Assembly: GCA_023430975.1 (NCBI GenBank)
Contig: JAEYYB010000129.1
Location: 1 to 64,000 of the forward strand
Direction of reading: 5' to 3'
Length of the DNA stretch: 64,000 nucleotides
Source: Bacillota bacterium
GTDB lineage: Bacteria > Bacillota > Clostridia > Acetivibrionales > DSM-2933
Notes under the pieces: generated by a model
Database searches by the model: none
What the model was told of the DNA's origin: nothing
Seen by the model: the letters and a program-made list of their open reading frames with translations, nothing else
In this document: piece after piece, positions 1 to 10,200 of the stretch
Position numbering within the stretch: the first letter of the stretch is position 1
How the letters are laid out: each line of letters begins with the position of its first letter
Position numbers and translations under genes: made by a program

Positions 1-235
1 AGACCCCCTTTATATTTATTTTGTGGTGAAATAATAATACTACAGGGGAATGGTTCTCACCTACTGTTATATTATGGAGTCCAACTTATTACATTTTCGA
101 TGTTCATGTTTGTACAAAACTTAGGTAGGTAATTAATTGTTACTAATGTTTCTGTATGTAAACAATATGGAAAAATAGGTAGAACTATATAAAAAGATGG
201 TGGAGTTTAAAATGTTTGACCAGGGGGAGAGCTTA

Positions 236-1024
236 ATGAAACATTTACAATTTGAAAAGGAAGTATTGGCTTCGTGGAGAAGATGTATCGAACATGGATT
301 GGTAAATACTATTCTATATCCTGTTCTATATCTTGAAGAAGATGCCTTAAACACTAAATTGCAGGAAAATAATTTAATAATTCGAAGTTTTGAGAATGCC
401 GTTGAAAGTATAAGATACCTCATGAAAGGAGATTACTTTTTCCTTTTGGTGAGTTCTGATGGTTTTCTATTAGGAGAGGCAAGCCGTATAGGTTATAAAC
501 AGAAAGGAGCAATAGAGCTTAAAAAAGGAATATCACTAATGGAGAAGAGTATCGGTACTAGTGCTGTAGATATATCTATTAATTTAAAAAAAGCAGTCTA
601 TACCATTCCGGAACATCATTACTGCGATTTTCTTAGGACCTTATATTTTTATTCAACACCTATAATTTACAACGGTAATCTGAGCGGCTGTCTTGTAATT
701 GCTGATATACATACAATTAAAAGTGAATTGCTTATGATTACAGAATTGCTAAGCTATAGAATATTGAGTGAATGTAGAAAAAAAGTCAGTAAGAAAATTA
801 TACATCAGGATTTACATATTCAACTTGGAGAAAAACAACTTCTAATACTGAAAATGCTCTCATCAGGTATGACAGAGAAGGCCATTGCAATAGAGACAGG
901 CCTTAATTATGAAACAATAAAATATCATAAGAGAAAAATATTTGACAAACTAAATGCTGATTGTACAATAAATGCGATTATCAAGGCTCTAAAGCTAAAT
1001 CTAATATCCCTGGACCAGTTATGA
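236..1024 (+). CDS. GAF-LuxR-type transcriptional regulator of the cluster
   Basis: The first ~190 residues resemble the sensory GAF part of AcoR/DhaR-like activators: an SWRRC opening, an IGTSAVDIS stretch, EHHYCDF, then a PIIYNGNLSGCLVIA strand. The last ~65 residues (from LGEKQLLILKMLSSG) are a LuxR/GerE helix-turn-helix with TIKYHKRKIFDKL as recognition region. There is no sigma-54 ATPase domain between them, so this is a one-component regulator. An ATG at 197 is in frame, but the only good ribosome site (aggggga, 222-228) serves the ATG at 236. The gene lies just upstream of the biosynthetic operon on the same strand and is its likely pathway-specific activator (inference). The ligand is unknown. 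An imperfect inverted repeat (ATTGTTAC / GTAAACAAT, 136-166) sits in its 5' region. Confidence 0.8.
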   Translation: MKHLQFEKEVLASWRRCIEHGLVNTILYPVLYLEEDALNTKLQENNLIIRSFENAVESIRYLMKGDYFFLLVSSDGFLLGEASRIGYKQKGAIELKKGISLMEKSIGTSAVDISINLKKAVYTIPEHHYCDFLRTLYFYSTPIIYNGNLSGCLVIADIHTIKSELLMITELLSYRILSECRKKVSKKIIHQDLHIQLGEKQLLILKMLSSGMTEKAIAIETGLNYETIKYHKRKIFDKLNADCTINAIIKALKLNLISLDQL

Positions 1025-1064
1025 TATTCAAATATACTACACATAAGTGTATATATTTGAATAT
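1024..1064. promoter_or_regulatory. Long hairpin / dyad between regulator and biosynthetic operon
   Basis: Arms ATATTCAAATATA (1024-1036) and TATATTTGAATAT (1052-1064) are perfectly complementary over 13 bp. The stem continues, after one bulged C, with TACAC/GTGTA around an ATAA loop. It begins at the stop codon of the LuxR-type gene and lies about 30 bp upstream of the -35 box of the next promoter. It could be an AT-rich terminator for the regulator, an activator operator, or both. The symmetry is seen; the role is inferred. Confidence 0.6.
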
Positions 1065-1091
1065 TATAATTTTACTACCTAAAAGTGGTGA

Positions 1092-1120
1092 TTGGAACTA
1101 ATTTAAGAGTAGAATATAAT
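1092..1120 (+). promoter_or_regulatory. Sigma-A promoter of the biosynthetic operon
   Basis: TTGGAA (1092-1097) and TATAAT (1115-1120) are separated by 17 bp, close to the housekeeping consensus. Transcription would start near 1127 and give a leader of about 345 nt before the first NRPS gene. No closer promoter is evident. Confidence 0.65.
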
Positions 1121-1266
1121 ACTAATACTGACAGCAAGTGATAAAATCAGAGTGAAACTGTACGGTGTTGCGGCCCGGCAGTAAGCAAAGAGGTTATACA
1201 GCGAAGCGGACAGATCAGGTAAAGTAATTAATAAGGATAAGCATACATTTGCCCAGATTATTTGGC

Positions 1267-1297
1267 GTAAACAAAATCATTTCATGGTTTTGTTTAC
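1267..1297 (+). promoter_or_regulatory. Stable hairpin in NRPS operon leader
   Basis: GTAAACAAAATCA (1267-1279) pairs with TGGTTTTGTTTAC (1285-1297) with one G-U pair and a five-base loop. There is no U-run after it, so it is not a simple terminator. The GTAAACAA core also occurs at 158-165 upstream of the regulator gene, so it might instead be a protein-binding site. Confidence 0.45.
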
Positions 1298-1372
1298 ATC
1301 GTAGGGTGCTTTATTAAATTATCTGTGTTTTCTGTTCGTTATCTAATAGGTAATGTGCAAAAACTGCAGATG

Positions 1373-1418
1373 AAAGGCCGAAGGTATGTGCATTATGCAT
1401 GCTGTAAGGCCTTTTTTT
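1373..1418 (+). terminator. Terminator-like hairpin (attenuator) before the first NRPS
   Basis: AAAGGCC (1373-1379) pairs with GGCCTTT (1408-1414), followed by a T run to about 1419. It lies between the operon promoter and the NRPS start, so read-through must be allowed when the cluster is on. The long, partly self-complementary loop (about 28 nt) leaves room for alternative folds. Confidence 0.5.
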
Positions 1419-1472
1419 TATTGTACAGGAAATTGTTTAAGATAAAAAGTATTGCTAGGGAGGTGAATAATA

Positions 1473-4400
1473 ATGAATAGAAATAGCAAAGAAATTTATC
1501 CATTGACCCATCCTCAAAATCGAATATGGTACATAGAGAATATTTATCCTGAAACATCTATGCATAATATAGGCGGAACAATCAGGATAAAGGGAAGTGT
1601 GGATTTTAAGCTTCTTGAAGAGTCTATTCAACTGTTTATAAAGAATAACGAAGGTCTGAGATTGAAAATTATAGAGCAGGATGGAAAAGCATTTCAATAT
1701 GTTGGAGAATATAGAAAAAATAAATTGGAGTTTTTTGATTTCAGCATATGCTCAGACCCGGAAAAAGAATTTGAACAATGGGTTGTTGATGAAGCAAGGA
1801 AAGCTTTTTGTCTGGTTGATAACGACCTATTCTATTTTGCTTTGTTCAGGGTGAGCGATAATTTTAACGGATATATGGTGAAATTTCATCATATCATCGC
1901 TGATGGTTGGTCAGTCAATGTTATGACAGAACAGATTTGCCAATACTACCACATGCTTTCAAGAAATGAAAAGACTTGTTATGAGCCTGGCAATTCATAT
2001 CTAACATACATAGAAAAGGAGCTGAACTATCTGAATTCTGATAGATTCGTTAAAAACAAGGATTTCTGGTTGGGCAAGTTTAGGGTCCTTCCGGATTTTT
2101 TGATGAAAAATTCAGAAGATACTCTGGGAAAAAGAAAAACATATTATTTTGATGAAAATAAATCAAGGAAAATAAAGGCTTATGTAGAAAAACTAAAGTG
2201 CTCATTAAATGTTTTTTTCATTAGTGCAGTACTTATATACCTGAATAAAATTACCCAGCAGGAGGATCTTGTAGTTGGGACTCCGGTTTTAAACAGATCA
2301 GGCAAAAAGGAAAAGAGTATGTTCGGCATGTTTACAAGTACTATGCCGTTTAGGACAACCATAAATGAGCAGCACACAATATCGAGACTTATTAATGAAA
2401 TCAACAATGAATTAATGTGCTTTTACTTCAATCAGAAGTATCCTTATGATCTTCTCGTGCAGGATCTTGAATTAAAGAAAAAAGGTTATGACAGCCTTTT
2501 TCAGATCTATGTCAACTATTATAATACCAGGCTGAGTTCAAATTTAGATGGTGTACCAATTGAAAACGTGGAATTTTATAACGGAAATCAATTTTATTCA
2601 CTCCAGCTTGTAATCAAGGATTGGTCTGATGATAAGGAATTAACCCTTGATTTTGACTATAAGCTTAGTGATTTTAGTGAAGAACAGATTAATTACATGT
2701 ACAGTAAACTAAATAACATCATTGAGCAGATGCTGGAAAACCCTGAGGCCAGGGTGAAGGATTTGTGGCTATTAACAGATGTTGAAAAGCAGAATCTAAT
2801 ATATAAGTTTAACGAAACACAGGCAGACTATCCAAAAGAAAAGACCATTTTTGAATTGTTTGAAGAGCAGGTGGAAAGGACTCCGGAAAAAATTGCAGTA
2901 GTTTTTGGTAACAGGGAATTAACATATGCTGAATTGAATAGAAGATCAAACCGAATCGCATATATACTGAAGGATAAGTGTATAAGCAGAAACATGATTG
3001 TGGGAATCATGACAAGGCATTCGGTGGAAACTCTCATTGGAATTCTGGGAATTTTAAAATCAGGGGGTGCATACCTTCCTATCGACCCGGAATATCCGGT
3101 CGAAAGGCAGAATTTCATATTTGAGGATTCTGGAATTGCTATTCTGCTTTCTAATGTAGGTTTGAAGGAAGGAACAGAGTATCATGGTCTAAGGATTGAC
3201 CTTGAAGATGAAAAACTCTACAAGGGCGAAGGGACTAACCCAAAAGTGATCAGCCAGCCGGAGGATTTGGCATATGTTATATACACTTCAGGGTCTACAG
3301 GAAAGCCTAAAGGGGTTATGGTTGAGCAAAGGGGATTGGTGAACTATATATGGTGGGCGAAAAAGATGTATGTGCATAACCAGGATGATGTGTTTGCTCT
3401 ATATTCATCCCTTTCATTCGACCTTACGGTTACTTCAGTGTTTACCCCTCTGGTCAGTGGAAACTGTGTCATTGTCTATGATGATGACCAAAGCGAGTTT
3501 ATATTGTATAGAATTTTAAGAGAAAACAGGGTCAGTATAATAAAACTCACTCCATCTCACTTGTCGCTCTTAAAAGGCCTGGATAATTTAAATTCTTCCG
3601 TTAGGAGGTTCATTGTCGGGGGAGAAGACTTAAAGACAAGCCTATGTGCTGCTATCCACAAAAGTTTTGGGAGTAACATAGAAATATACAATGAATATGG
3701 CCCAACTGAGACGGTTGTGGGATGTATGATTCATAGATACGATTTTGCACAGGATACGTGGTCATCGGTTCCAATTGGCGTACCGGCAGATAATGTACAG
3801 ATTTATATACTGGATAAAAATCTACAGCCTGTTCCATTAGGGGTAGATGGTGAAATATACATATCTGGAGATGGGGTTGCCAGAGGGTATCTAAAAAGGC
3901 CTGATTTGACTCATGAGAGATTTATATTAAATCCTTTTACACAAAAGGGAAGAATGTATAAGACAGGGGATCTGGGAAAGCATACTGCAAGTGGTAAAAT
4001 TCTCTATATCGGAAGAACCGATTATCAGGTAAAGATACGTGGACACAGGATAGAAACAGGTGAAATAGAAAGTTGTCTAACTGAACATGATCTGGTAAAG
4101 GATGCTGTTGTTATTGATAGGGATGATGAGAACGGGAACAAATATCTTTGTGCATATATGGTTTGTGACCCCGAAGCAGTTGTTTCAGAAATTAGGGAAT
4201 ATCTTTCAAAGAGGCTGCCAAACTATATGGTTCCGGCATATTTTGTAATAATGGACAAACTGCCGATTACTCCAAACGGAAAGATAAACAGAAACGACTT
4301 CCCAAAGCCGTTGCAGGACCAACATACGGGAGTAGCTTATACTATTTATAAACGTGATGCTGAAAAGCAGTTGGTGGAGACCATATGTGAGGTGCTGGGA

Positions 4401-5966
4401 GTCAAAGGCATAGGGCCTGAGGATAATTTCTACCACCTGGGGGGTGATTCCATCAAGGCTATTCAAATTGCATCAAAACTTAAGGAATGCGGCATTTCAC
4501 TAAAAGTAAAGGACATTCTCTCATACCCTGTAATAGGTGAAATGACGGCTAATGTGGAGATGAAAAGCCGTGAAGTTATTGAGGACCAAAAACTCTGCGA
4601 GGGTGATATAGGGAAAACCCCTATTACCGAATGGTTTTTCTCTCTAGAACTTACAAACAGGAATTACTGGAATCAGTCAGTTCTGCTTTCATTAAAACTG
4701 GACATTCAGCCTGCTGTATTATCGGCGGCATTGAATACCCTAATAGAGCATCATCCGTCGCTTAGAATAAATTATGATGCCGAAAAAGGTGTATTATACT
4801 ACAATAACTCTCATCTTGCGAATATGAACCAGGTACAAGTTTACAATCTGTCACAATATTCATATAGTCAGCAGGATTGTTCCTTAAGAGACCTATCTAT
4901 TCAATTGAAAGGGAGCATGGATATTGAAAATGGACTTTTACTGAAGGCATGCATTTTTGATCTGGGTGAGAGAGGAAAACGGTTGCTGCTTACAGCTCAC
5001 CACTTGGTAGTTGATGGTGTATCGTGGCGGATTTTGCTTGAGGATCTTGCTGTATTAATTGAATCTTCTGAAAAAAGTATAAAACCTGTACTCTTACGTA
5101 AAGCCCATTCCTTGCAAAAATGGGCACATGTACTTGAAAAATATAGCAGAGACAATGTGTTGAAGGAAAAACAATTCTGGGAAGGTGTTATTAAAAGTAA
5201 TTTTTCACTCCCCTTGGATTATGTGCCGGAGGACGGTTCTACAGGGAAGCTAGGCACACTAAAAAGACAACTTACCGAAGAAGAAACTATGAAACTGCAG
5301 CAAAAAGCCAATATGGCATATAACACCAAGCCTGTGGATTTGCTGATTATATCCCTTGCTATCGCCATCAGCAGGATGAGTGAAAGGGATGAAATTGTTG
5401 TTGAACTTGAAAGTCATGGAAGAGAGGAACTCTTCAGTGATATTGATGTATCTGGAACGGTAGGGTGGTTTACAAGTATGTATCCTGTTGCTTTGAGGGT
5501 GGAGCACCAGGTTTTAGGCAGACAGATCAAGTCACTAAAGGAACAGCTTAAAAGAATACCACGCAACGGTATTGGATTTGGCATAATGAAGTATTTAACA
5601 GGTATACTGAATGATCAGGGGAATAAGTATATAAGGTTTAACTATCTTGGAGAATTTGATATTAGAAATGATTATTTTGAAATTGGAGTTGAGGATTCAG
5701 GTCCTGATTACTGCGAAAGTAATCCAATGACATGTCTTATTGATATGGCAGCTGTAATAATGGATAAATCGCTGCATATTACTATAACTTACGATAAAAG
5801 TAGATTTAGGGAGGCAACGATTGAAGGATTGGCAGATGATTACTGGAATACACTTAAATCCATAATTTCTCACTGTTGTGAAAAGGAAGGTGCTGAGTAT
5901 ACGCCCTCAGATTTTGAGACAGTCGATATATCTCAGAAAGAGCTTGATCATTTGTTCTTAGACTAA
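1473..5966 (+). CDS. NRPS loading module C-A(Asn)-T-E, makes N-acyl-D-Asn
   Basis: Domain order over 1497 residues: condensation (1-~435, HHIIADG at 139-145), adenylation (~455-950, YTSGSTGKPKG core, NEYGPTE), carrier (GGDS, Ser993), epimerisation (~1045-1490, HHLVVDGVSW from 1176, SHGRE, NYLG). Aligning the A4-A5 region by eye to GrsA gives the specificity residues DLTKIGEVGK, which is the asparagine code. An N-terminal C domain ahead of an Asn A domain and an E domain is the layout of lipo-initiation modules that form N-acyl-D-asparagine in zwittermicin, xenocoumacin, colibactin and paenilamicin synthesis. The matching D-Asn peptidase is two genes downstream. The acyl donor is not encoded in the window and probably comes from fatty acid metabolism. 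Strong RBS, ATG start. Confidence 0.9.
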   Translation: MNRNSKEIYPLTHPQNRIWYIENIYPETSMHNIGGTIRIKGSVDFKLLEESIQLFIKNNEGLRLKIIEQDGKAFQYVGEYRKNKLEFFDFSICSDPEKEFEQWVVDEARKAFCLVDNDLFYFALFRVSDNFNGYMVKFHHIIADGWSVNVMTEQICQYYHMLSRNEKTCYEPGNSYLTYIEKELNYLNSDRFVKNKDFWLGKFRVLPDFLMKNSEDTLGKRKTYYFDENKSRKIKAYVEKLKCSLNVFFISAVLIYLNKITQQEDLVVGTPVLNRSGKKEKSMFGMFTSTMPFRTTINEQHTISRLINEINNELMCFYFNQKYPYDLLVQDLELKKKGYDSLFQIYVNYYNTRLSSNLDGVPIENVEFYNGNQFYSLQLVIKDWSDDKELTLDFDYKLSDFSEEQINYMYSKLNNIIEQMLENPEARVKDLWLLTDVEKQNLIYKFNETQADYPKEKTIFELFEEQVERTPEKIAVVFGNRELTYAELNRRSNRIAYILKDKCISRNMIVGIMTRHSVETLIGILGILKSGGAYLPIDPEYPVERQNFIFEDSGIAILLSNVGLKEGTEYHGLRIDLEDEKLYKGEGTNPKVISQPEDLAYVIYTSGSTGKPKGVMVEQRGLVNYIWWAKKMYVHNQDDVFALYSSLSFDLTVTSVFTPLVSGNCVIVYDDDQSEFILYRILRENRVSIIKLTPSHLSLLKGLDNLNSSVRRFIVGGEDLKTSLCAAIHKSFGSNIEIYNEYGPTETVVGCMIHRYDFAQDTWSSVPIGVPADNVQIYILDKNLQPVPLGVDGEIYISGDGVARGYLKRPDLTHERFILNPFTQKGRMYKTGDLGKHTASGKILYIGRTDYQVKIRGHRIETGEIESCLTEHDLVKDAVVIDRDDENGNKYLCAYMVCDPEAVVSEIREYLSKRLPNYMVPAYFVIMDKLPITPNGKINRNDFPKPLQDQHTGVAYTIYKRDAEKQLVETICEVLGVKGIGPEDNFYHLGGDSIKAIQIASKLKECGISLKVKDILSYPVIGEMTANVEMKSREVIEDQKLCEGDIGKTPITEWFFSLELTNRNYWNQSVLLSLKLDIQPAVLSAALNTLIEHHPSLRINYDAEKGVLYYNNSHLANMNQVQVYNLSQYSYSQQDCSLRDLSIQLKGSMDIENGLLLKACIFDLGERGKRLLLTAHHLVVDGVSWRILLEDLAVLIESSEKSIKPVLLRKAHSLQKWAHVLEKYSRDNVLKEKQFWEGVIKSNFSLPLDYVPEDGSTGKLGTLKRQLTEEETMKLQQKANMAYNTKPVDLLIISLAIAISRMSERDEIVVELESHGREELFSDIDVSGTVGWFTSMYPVALRVEHQVLGRQIKSLKEQLKRIPRNGIGFGIMKYLTGILNDQGNKYIRFNYLGEFDIRNDYFEIGVEDSGPDYCESNPMTCLIDMAAVIMDKSLHITITYDKSRFREATIEGLADDYWNTLKSIISHCCEKEGAEYTPSDFETVDISQKELDHLFLD

Positions 5967-5993
5967 TACTTTTGTATATAAAGGAGATAAAAA

Positions 5994-7232
5994 ATGTCGA
6001 AGGTTATTTTTTTAAGTTTACCCTTTCATGGGCATATTAATCCTACACTTGACCTGGTAAAGGAATTGATTCGAAGAGGGGAAGAGGTTATTTATTATGC
6101 AACAGATATTTTTCGGAAGAAAATTGAAGATACAGGTGCGGTTTTTCGGAGCTATAGGCCTCATGGAAACTGGGATGTCAGGTATACTGCCGATGAAATG
6201 ATTGAATCAACAAGTAATACTATCGATATGGACGACCTGTTTGCATACTGGAACAGGGAGGAAAAGTTTTATCAGGAGATAGAGCAGGATATTATGAATG
6301 ATGTTCTGGAGGATTGTACTGATTATATTATTCATGATTCCTATGCAAAATGGGGACAGAGTATAGCTAGAGCATTGGATATACCTGAAATTACTTACTA
6401 TACCACATTTGCTTACTGTGAAAAAATGTACGACGTCAATCCGGAATTTGTAATAAGGGATATATTCAGGCTATCTGACAGCTATCTTGCAAATATTAAA
6501 CAAACTAAAAGGATGATAGATATAGCCGTAAAATATGGAAGAAGTCAGGCGGTAGAAAGCAATAATGATCGTAAGCTTAATATTGTGTATACTTCTAAGT
6601 GTTTTCAGGTTTTTTCTGAATGTTTTGACGAAAGTTATAAATTTGTAGGTCCGCAAGTAGCAGATAGAAATGACCCAACGGAGTTTCCTTTTGAAAAACT
6701 GGAAGGAAAGCCATTAATTTATATTTCCATGGGGTCCATTGTTAGCTCTCATCAAAACAGTAAATCTTTCTATAAAATGTGTTTTGAAGCATTCGGTGAT
6801 TTTAATATGCAAGTGGTCCTGTCACTAGGTGGTAATATAGATGCATCGCTTCTTGGAGAAATTCCCTGCAACTTTATTGTGAGAGACTTTGTTCCACAGA
6901 TTGAGATATTAAGGAGGGCAAGCCTTTTTATTACCCATGGAGGAATGAACAGCGTAAATGAAGCACTTTATCACCATGTGCCCATGATTGTTTACCCACA
7001 AGGAGGGGACCAGCCCATCGTAGCAATGCAGGTTGAGCATCTGGGGGCAGGAATCTGCCTAAGGAATTCCGATCTAAGTCCGGGAGAATTAAGAGGGGCA
7101 GCGGAAAAAATATTTAAAGATCCAACCTATATCAATAATTGCAAGATCATCGAGGACTCGTTCAAATCCACCGGAGGGTATAAAGAGGCGGTGGACGAGA
7201 TTTTTGCATTAAAAGAAAAGGCCGGAATTTAG
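5994..7232 (+). CDS. MGT-family (GT1) glycosyltransferase
   Basis: 412 residues with the GT-B fold of macrolide/YjiC-type UDP-glycosyltransferases: an N-terminal SLPFHGHINPTLDL acceptor-side motif and the C-terminal nucleotide-sugar region FVPQIEILRRASLFITHGG followed by HHVPMIVYPQGGDQ. It starts 27 bp after the NRPS with an aaggagataaaaa ribosome site and is clearly in the operon. Enzymes of this family either decorate a natural product or glycosylate it for self-protection. With a second glycosyltransferase and a PIG-L deacetylase in the cluster, sugar addition to the product is likely, but donor and acceptor cannot be read from sequence. Confidence 0.8.
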   Translation: MSKVIFLSLPFHGHINPTLDLVKELIRRGEEVIYYATDIFRKKIEDTGAVFRSYRPHGNWDVRYTADEMIESTSNTIDMDDLFAYWNREEKFYQEIEQDIMNDVLEDCTDYIIHDSYAKWGQSIARALDIPEITYYTTFAYCEKMYDVNPEFVIRDIFRLSDSYLANIKQTKRMIDIAVKYGRSQAVESNNDRKLNIVYTSKCFQVFSECFDESYKFVGPQVADRNDPTEFPFEKLEGKPLIYISMGSIVSSHQNSKSFYKMCFEAFGDFNMQVVLSLGGNIDASLLGEIPCNFIVRDFVPQIEILRRASLFITHGGMNSVNEALYHHVPMIVYPQGGDQPIVAMQVEHLGAGICLRNSDLSPGELRGAAEKIFKDPTYINNCKIIEDSFKSTGGYKEAVDEIFALKEKAGI

Positions 7233-7257
7233 CGATAACGGTGAAAGGAAACATATT

Positions 7258-10200
7258 ATGCAAATTCATAAAAAAATATATACTGCGATCCTAAGCTTAT
7301 TGATGACCATGTTTATAGTCAGTTCTGCATATGCCCAAAGTACGGGTATGAATAATACTTTAGGATTGGATAGTGCTCAGACAGCCAAGATTGATCAATT
7401 TATAAAAAAACACATGAAATCGGGTAAGATTCCTGGTATGGCTGTTGTGGTAGTAAAAGGAAGCGAGGTTGTATACAAAAAGGGCTTTGGCTATGCCGAT
7501 TTAAAGGAGAAACGGCCTGTTACCACCAGCACTTTGTTTGAGCTCGGTTCCAACAGTAAAGCCTTTACAGCATTAGGTATTATAAAGCTTATAAAAAGTG
7601 GTGCAATTCAGTTAAACGACCCGATAGACAAATACATTCCCTTTTTCAAAGCAAGGTATAAAGGAAAAGAGGTGAGTATTAGAATAGGGCATCTTTTACA
7701 CCATACGAGCGGTATTCCGTTTAAGACCATAGGAGATATACCACCTGGTGAAGGAGAAAGTGCGTTGGAAGATACAGTTAGAAAAGTAACAGGGCTGGAA
7801 CTGGATCATAATCCAGGGGAGAAGTTTTTGTATGCTACGGTAAATTATGACATTCTTGGGCTGATAATTAAAAATGTAACTCATAAAACTTACGAAGACT
7901 ATATTAAAGAAAGCATATTAAAACCCCTTGGATTAAACAGCACTTTTATGTTTAGGGATGAAGCTTCCAGGTTTGATATGGCAAAGGGCTACAAGTACGG
8001 TTATCTTGGAGCAGATGAATATATTGCTCCTGTATACAGAGGGAATACTCCTGCAGGATATGTGATTTCCAATATAGAAGACATGTCCAAATGGCTTAAG
8101 ATACAGCTTGGAACTAATGGATTAATGGATTTTGACAGATCTTTAATTGAAGAGTCTCACGTGCCCGACCGTACCGTTCTGCCAACTGAACTAGGCAGCT
8201 CCTATGCCGCCGGATGGCATGTATATCAAAGCGGAAGCGGAGAGCTTTCACATGGAGGAACCAATCCTAATTTCTATTCCTTCACTGTATTCAGACCTGG
8301 GGACAAGCTGGGGGTTGCGGTGCTTGCAAATATTAATTCATCATATACTGCTGCAGTGGCACAGGGAATAATAGATATGTTTAAGGGAAAGAAAATGACT
8401 GCAGCTACTGATGATATGTTAAAGAGCCTTGATAGTGTTTCCTTCACTGTTATATGTGTAGGATTACCTTTAAGTGCAGCCATACTGTATTTGTTCATCA
8501 CTTCCTTAATACAGCTTATCAAAGGTAAAAGGAAACTTTTCAGAGGAGAAAAAAAGAAGCTCTTAGGTTTGTTTTTTTCCATTCCATTATTAGGAGGTTT
8601 CGGCTACTGCCTGTATCACCTTAATGATGTACTTTACTGGGAACTGCCGTGGAATTTTATTACTGTATGGGCTCCTGAAACTTTTATAACTGCGATTCTC
8701 ATCCTGGCTTTAAGTGTAGTACTGTTTTATTTATATCTTGTTTTAATTTTTCTTTTCCCAATGCCTGGAGAGAAAACACCGTTTGTACTGCTTATTCTAA
8801 GCATATGCAGTGGTTTAGGGAATGCTCTGATCATATTTATTGTAAATGAAGCGGTAAATAGAAACATGGGCACTGACATAAAATTTGAAAGCAGCTTGTT
8901 TCTATACTTTATTCTGGGTATAGTAATTTATATTTTAGGACAAAAGCTGGTAAGAACAAAGCTTGTTAATATTACGAATAATTTGATATATGACAAGAGA
9001 ATGGAGCTTATAGGAAAAGTTCTCAACACACCCTACAACAAGCTGGAAACTATTGAAAAAGGCAAGATCCTTGCAGGGTTAAATAATGATACCGAAACGG
9101 TAAGCAACTTTGCCAACGTAGCAATCAACGGACTGACAAGCTTTATTACCCTTGCATGTTGCTTTGTTTATCTGGGTGTAATGAATATATATGCTTTTTT
9201 AGCATCGGTTGTAGTCATCATTCTTGTTACCACCCTTTATTACTTTTTCGGTAAGTCCGCAGATAAACTTCTAGGTCAGGCACGAGATATCCAGAACATA
9301 TTTTTCAAGTTTATCGATGATTTAATCGGTGGATTTAAGGAGTTAAGCCTTCACAGGGGGAAAAGAGCCGAATTCAAACAAGATATGCAGAAAAGCTGCG
9401 ATACATATCGGTGTAAGCGCATAAGGGCGGATCTAAAATTCACAGATGTATTTATCATTGGTGAACTGCTTTTTACTATTATCATAGGAGCAGTTGCTTT
9501 TGTTTTTCCGGTAATATTTACGGATATAACAGGTAGTACTCTGAGGAATTATATTTTTGTTTTTTTATATATGACCGGTCCTGTACATGGTATTTTAAGC
9601 AATATTCCCAGCATCATACAGATGAAAATCAGTTGGAAAAGAATAAGACAACTTGCAGATGAAATGGCCTTAATAGAATCAAGACAGCAGTCATCAGGTA
9701 AAGAAAATGAGTATAATGAGGAAATTAAAATACAGTTGAACGATGTAGAATATCGATACATAAGTGCTAATGGTGAGACGTTTGCAGTGGGGCCGTTTAG
9801 TTATGAATTCAAATCCGGAGATATTGTGTTTATCACTGGAGGAAATGGAAGTGGTAAATCAACACTGGCTAAACTAATTTCAGGACTATATAGTCCTCAG
9901 AAGGGTGAAATCCTGATAAATGGGAAAAAAGTGGAGTCTCAAGACTTATCAAAGCTGTTTTCTGCTGTTTTCAGCGATTTTTACCTATTTGATAAGCTTT
10001 ATGGGGTTGATTACAGATTCAAGCATAATGAGATACAAGAGTATTTAAAAACATTGCATATCGATGACAAGCTACAGATCCAGGAAGGAGTGTTTAGTAC
10101 AACCAAGCTGTCTACAGGACAGAGGAAGAGAATGGCACTGCTTGCAAGCTATCTTGAAGACAGACCTGTATATCTATTTGATGAGTGGGCAGCAGATCAG

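Larger units (their letters stand above)
1121..1472 (+). other. Long 5' leader of the NRPS operon, no gene
   Basis: This 350-bp stretch has no credible ORF. It holds a locally GC-richer segment (about 1150-1210) able to pair CTGTA with TACAG, a strong 13-bp hairpin at 1267-1297 and a terminator-like hairpin at 1373-1418. The layout resembles a conditional leader (attenuator or riboregulator). I could not match it to a known riboswitch class. The first NRPS has a strong ribosome site (agggaggtga, 1457-1466). Confidence 0.45.

Noticed and set aside
1300..1312. tagggtgc in the NRPS leader resembling a T-box core
   Set aside because: The full T-box sequence, specifier loop and matching antiterminator are not present.
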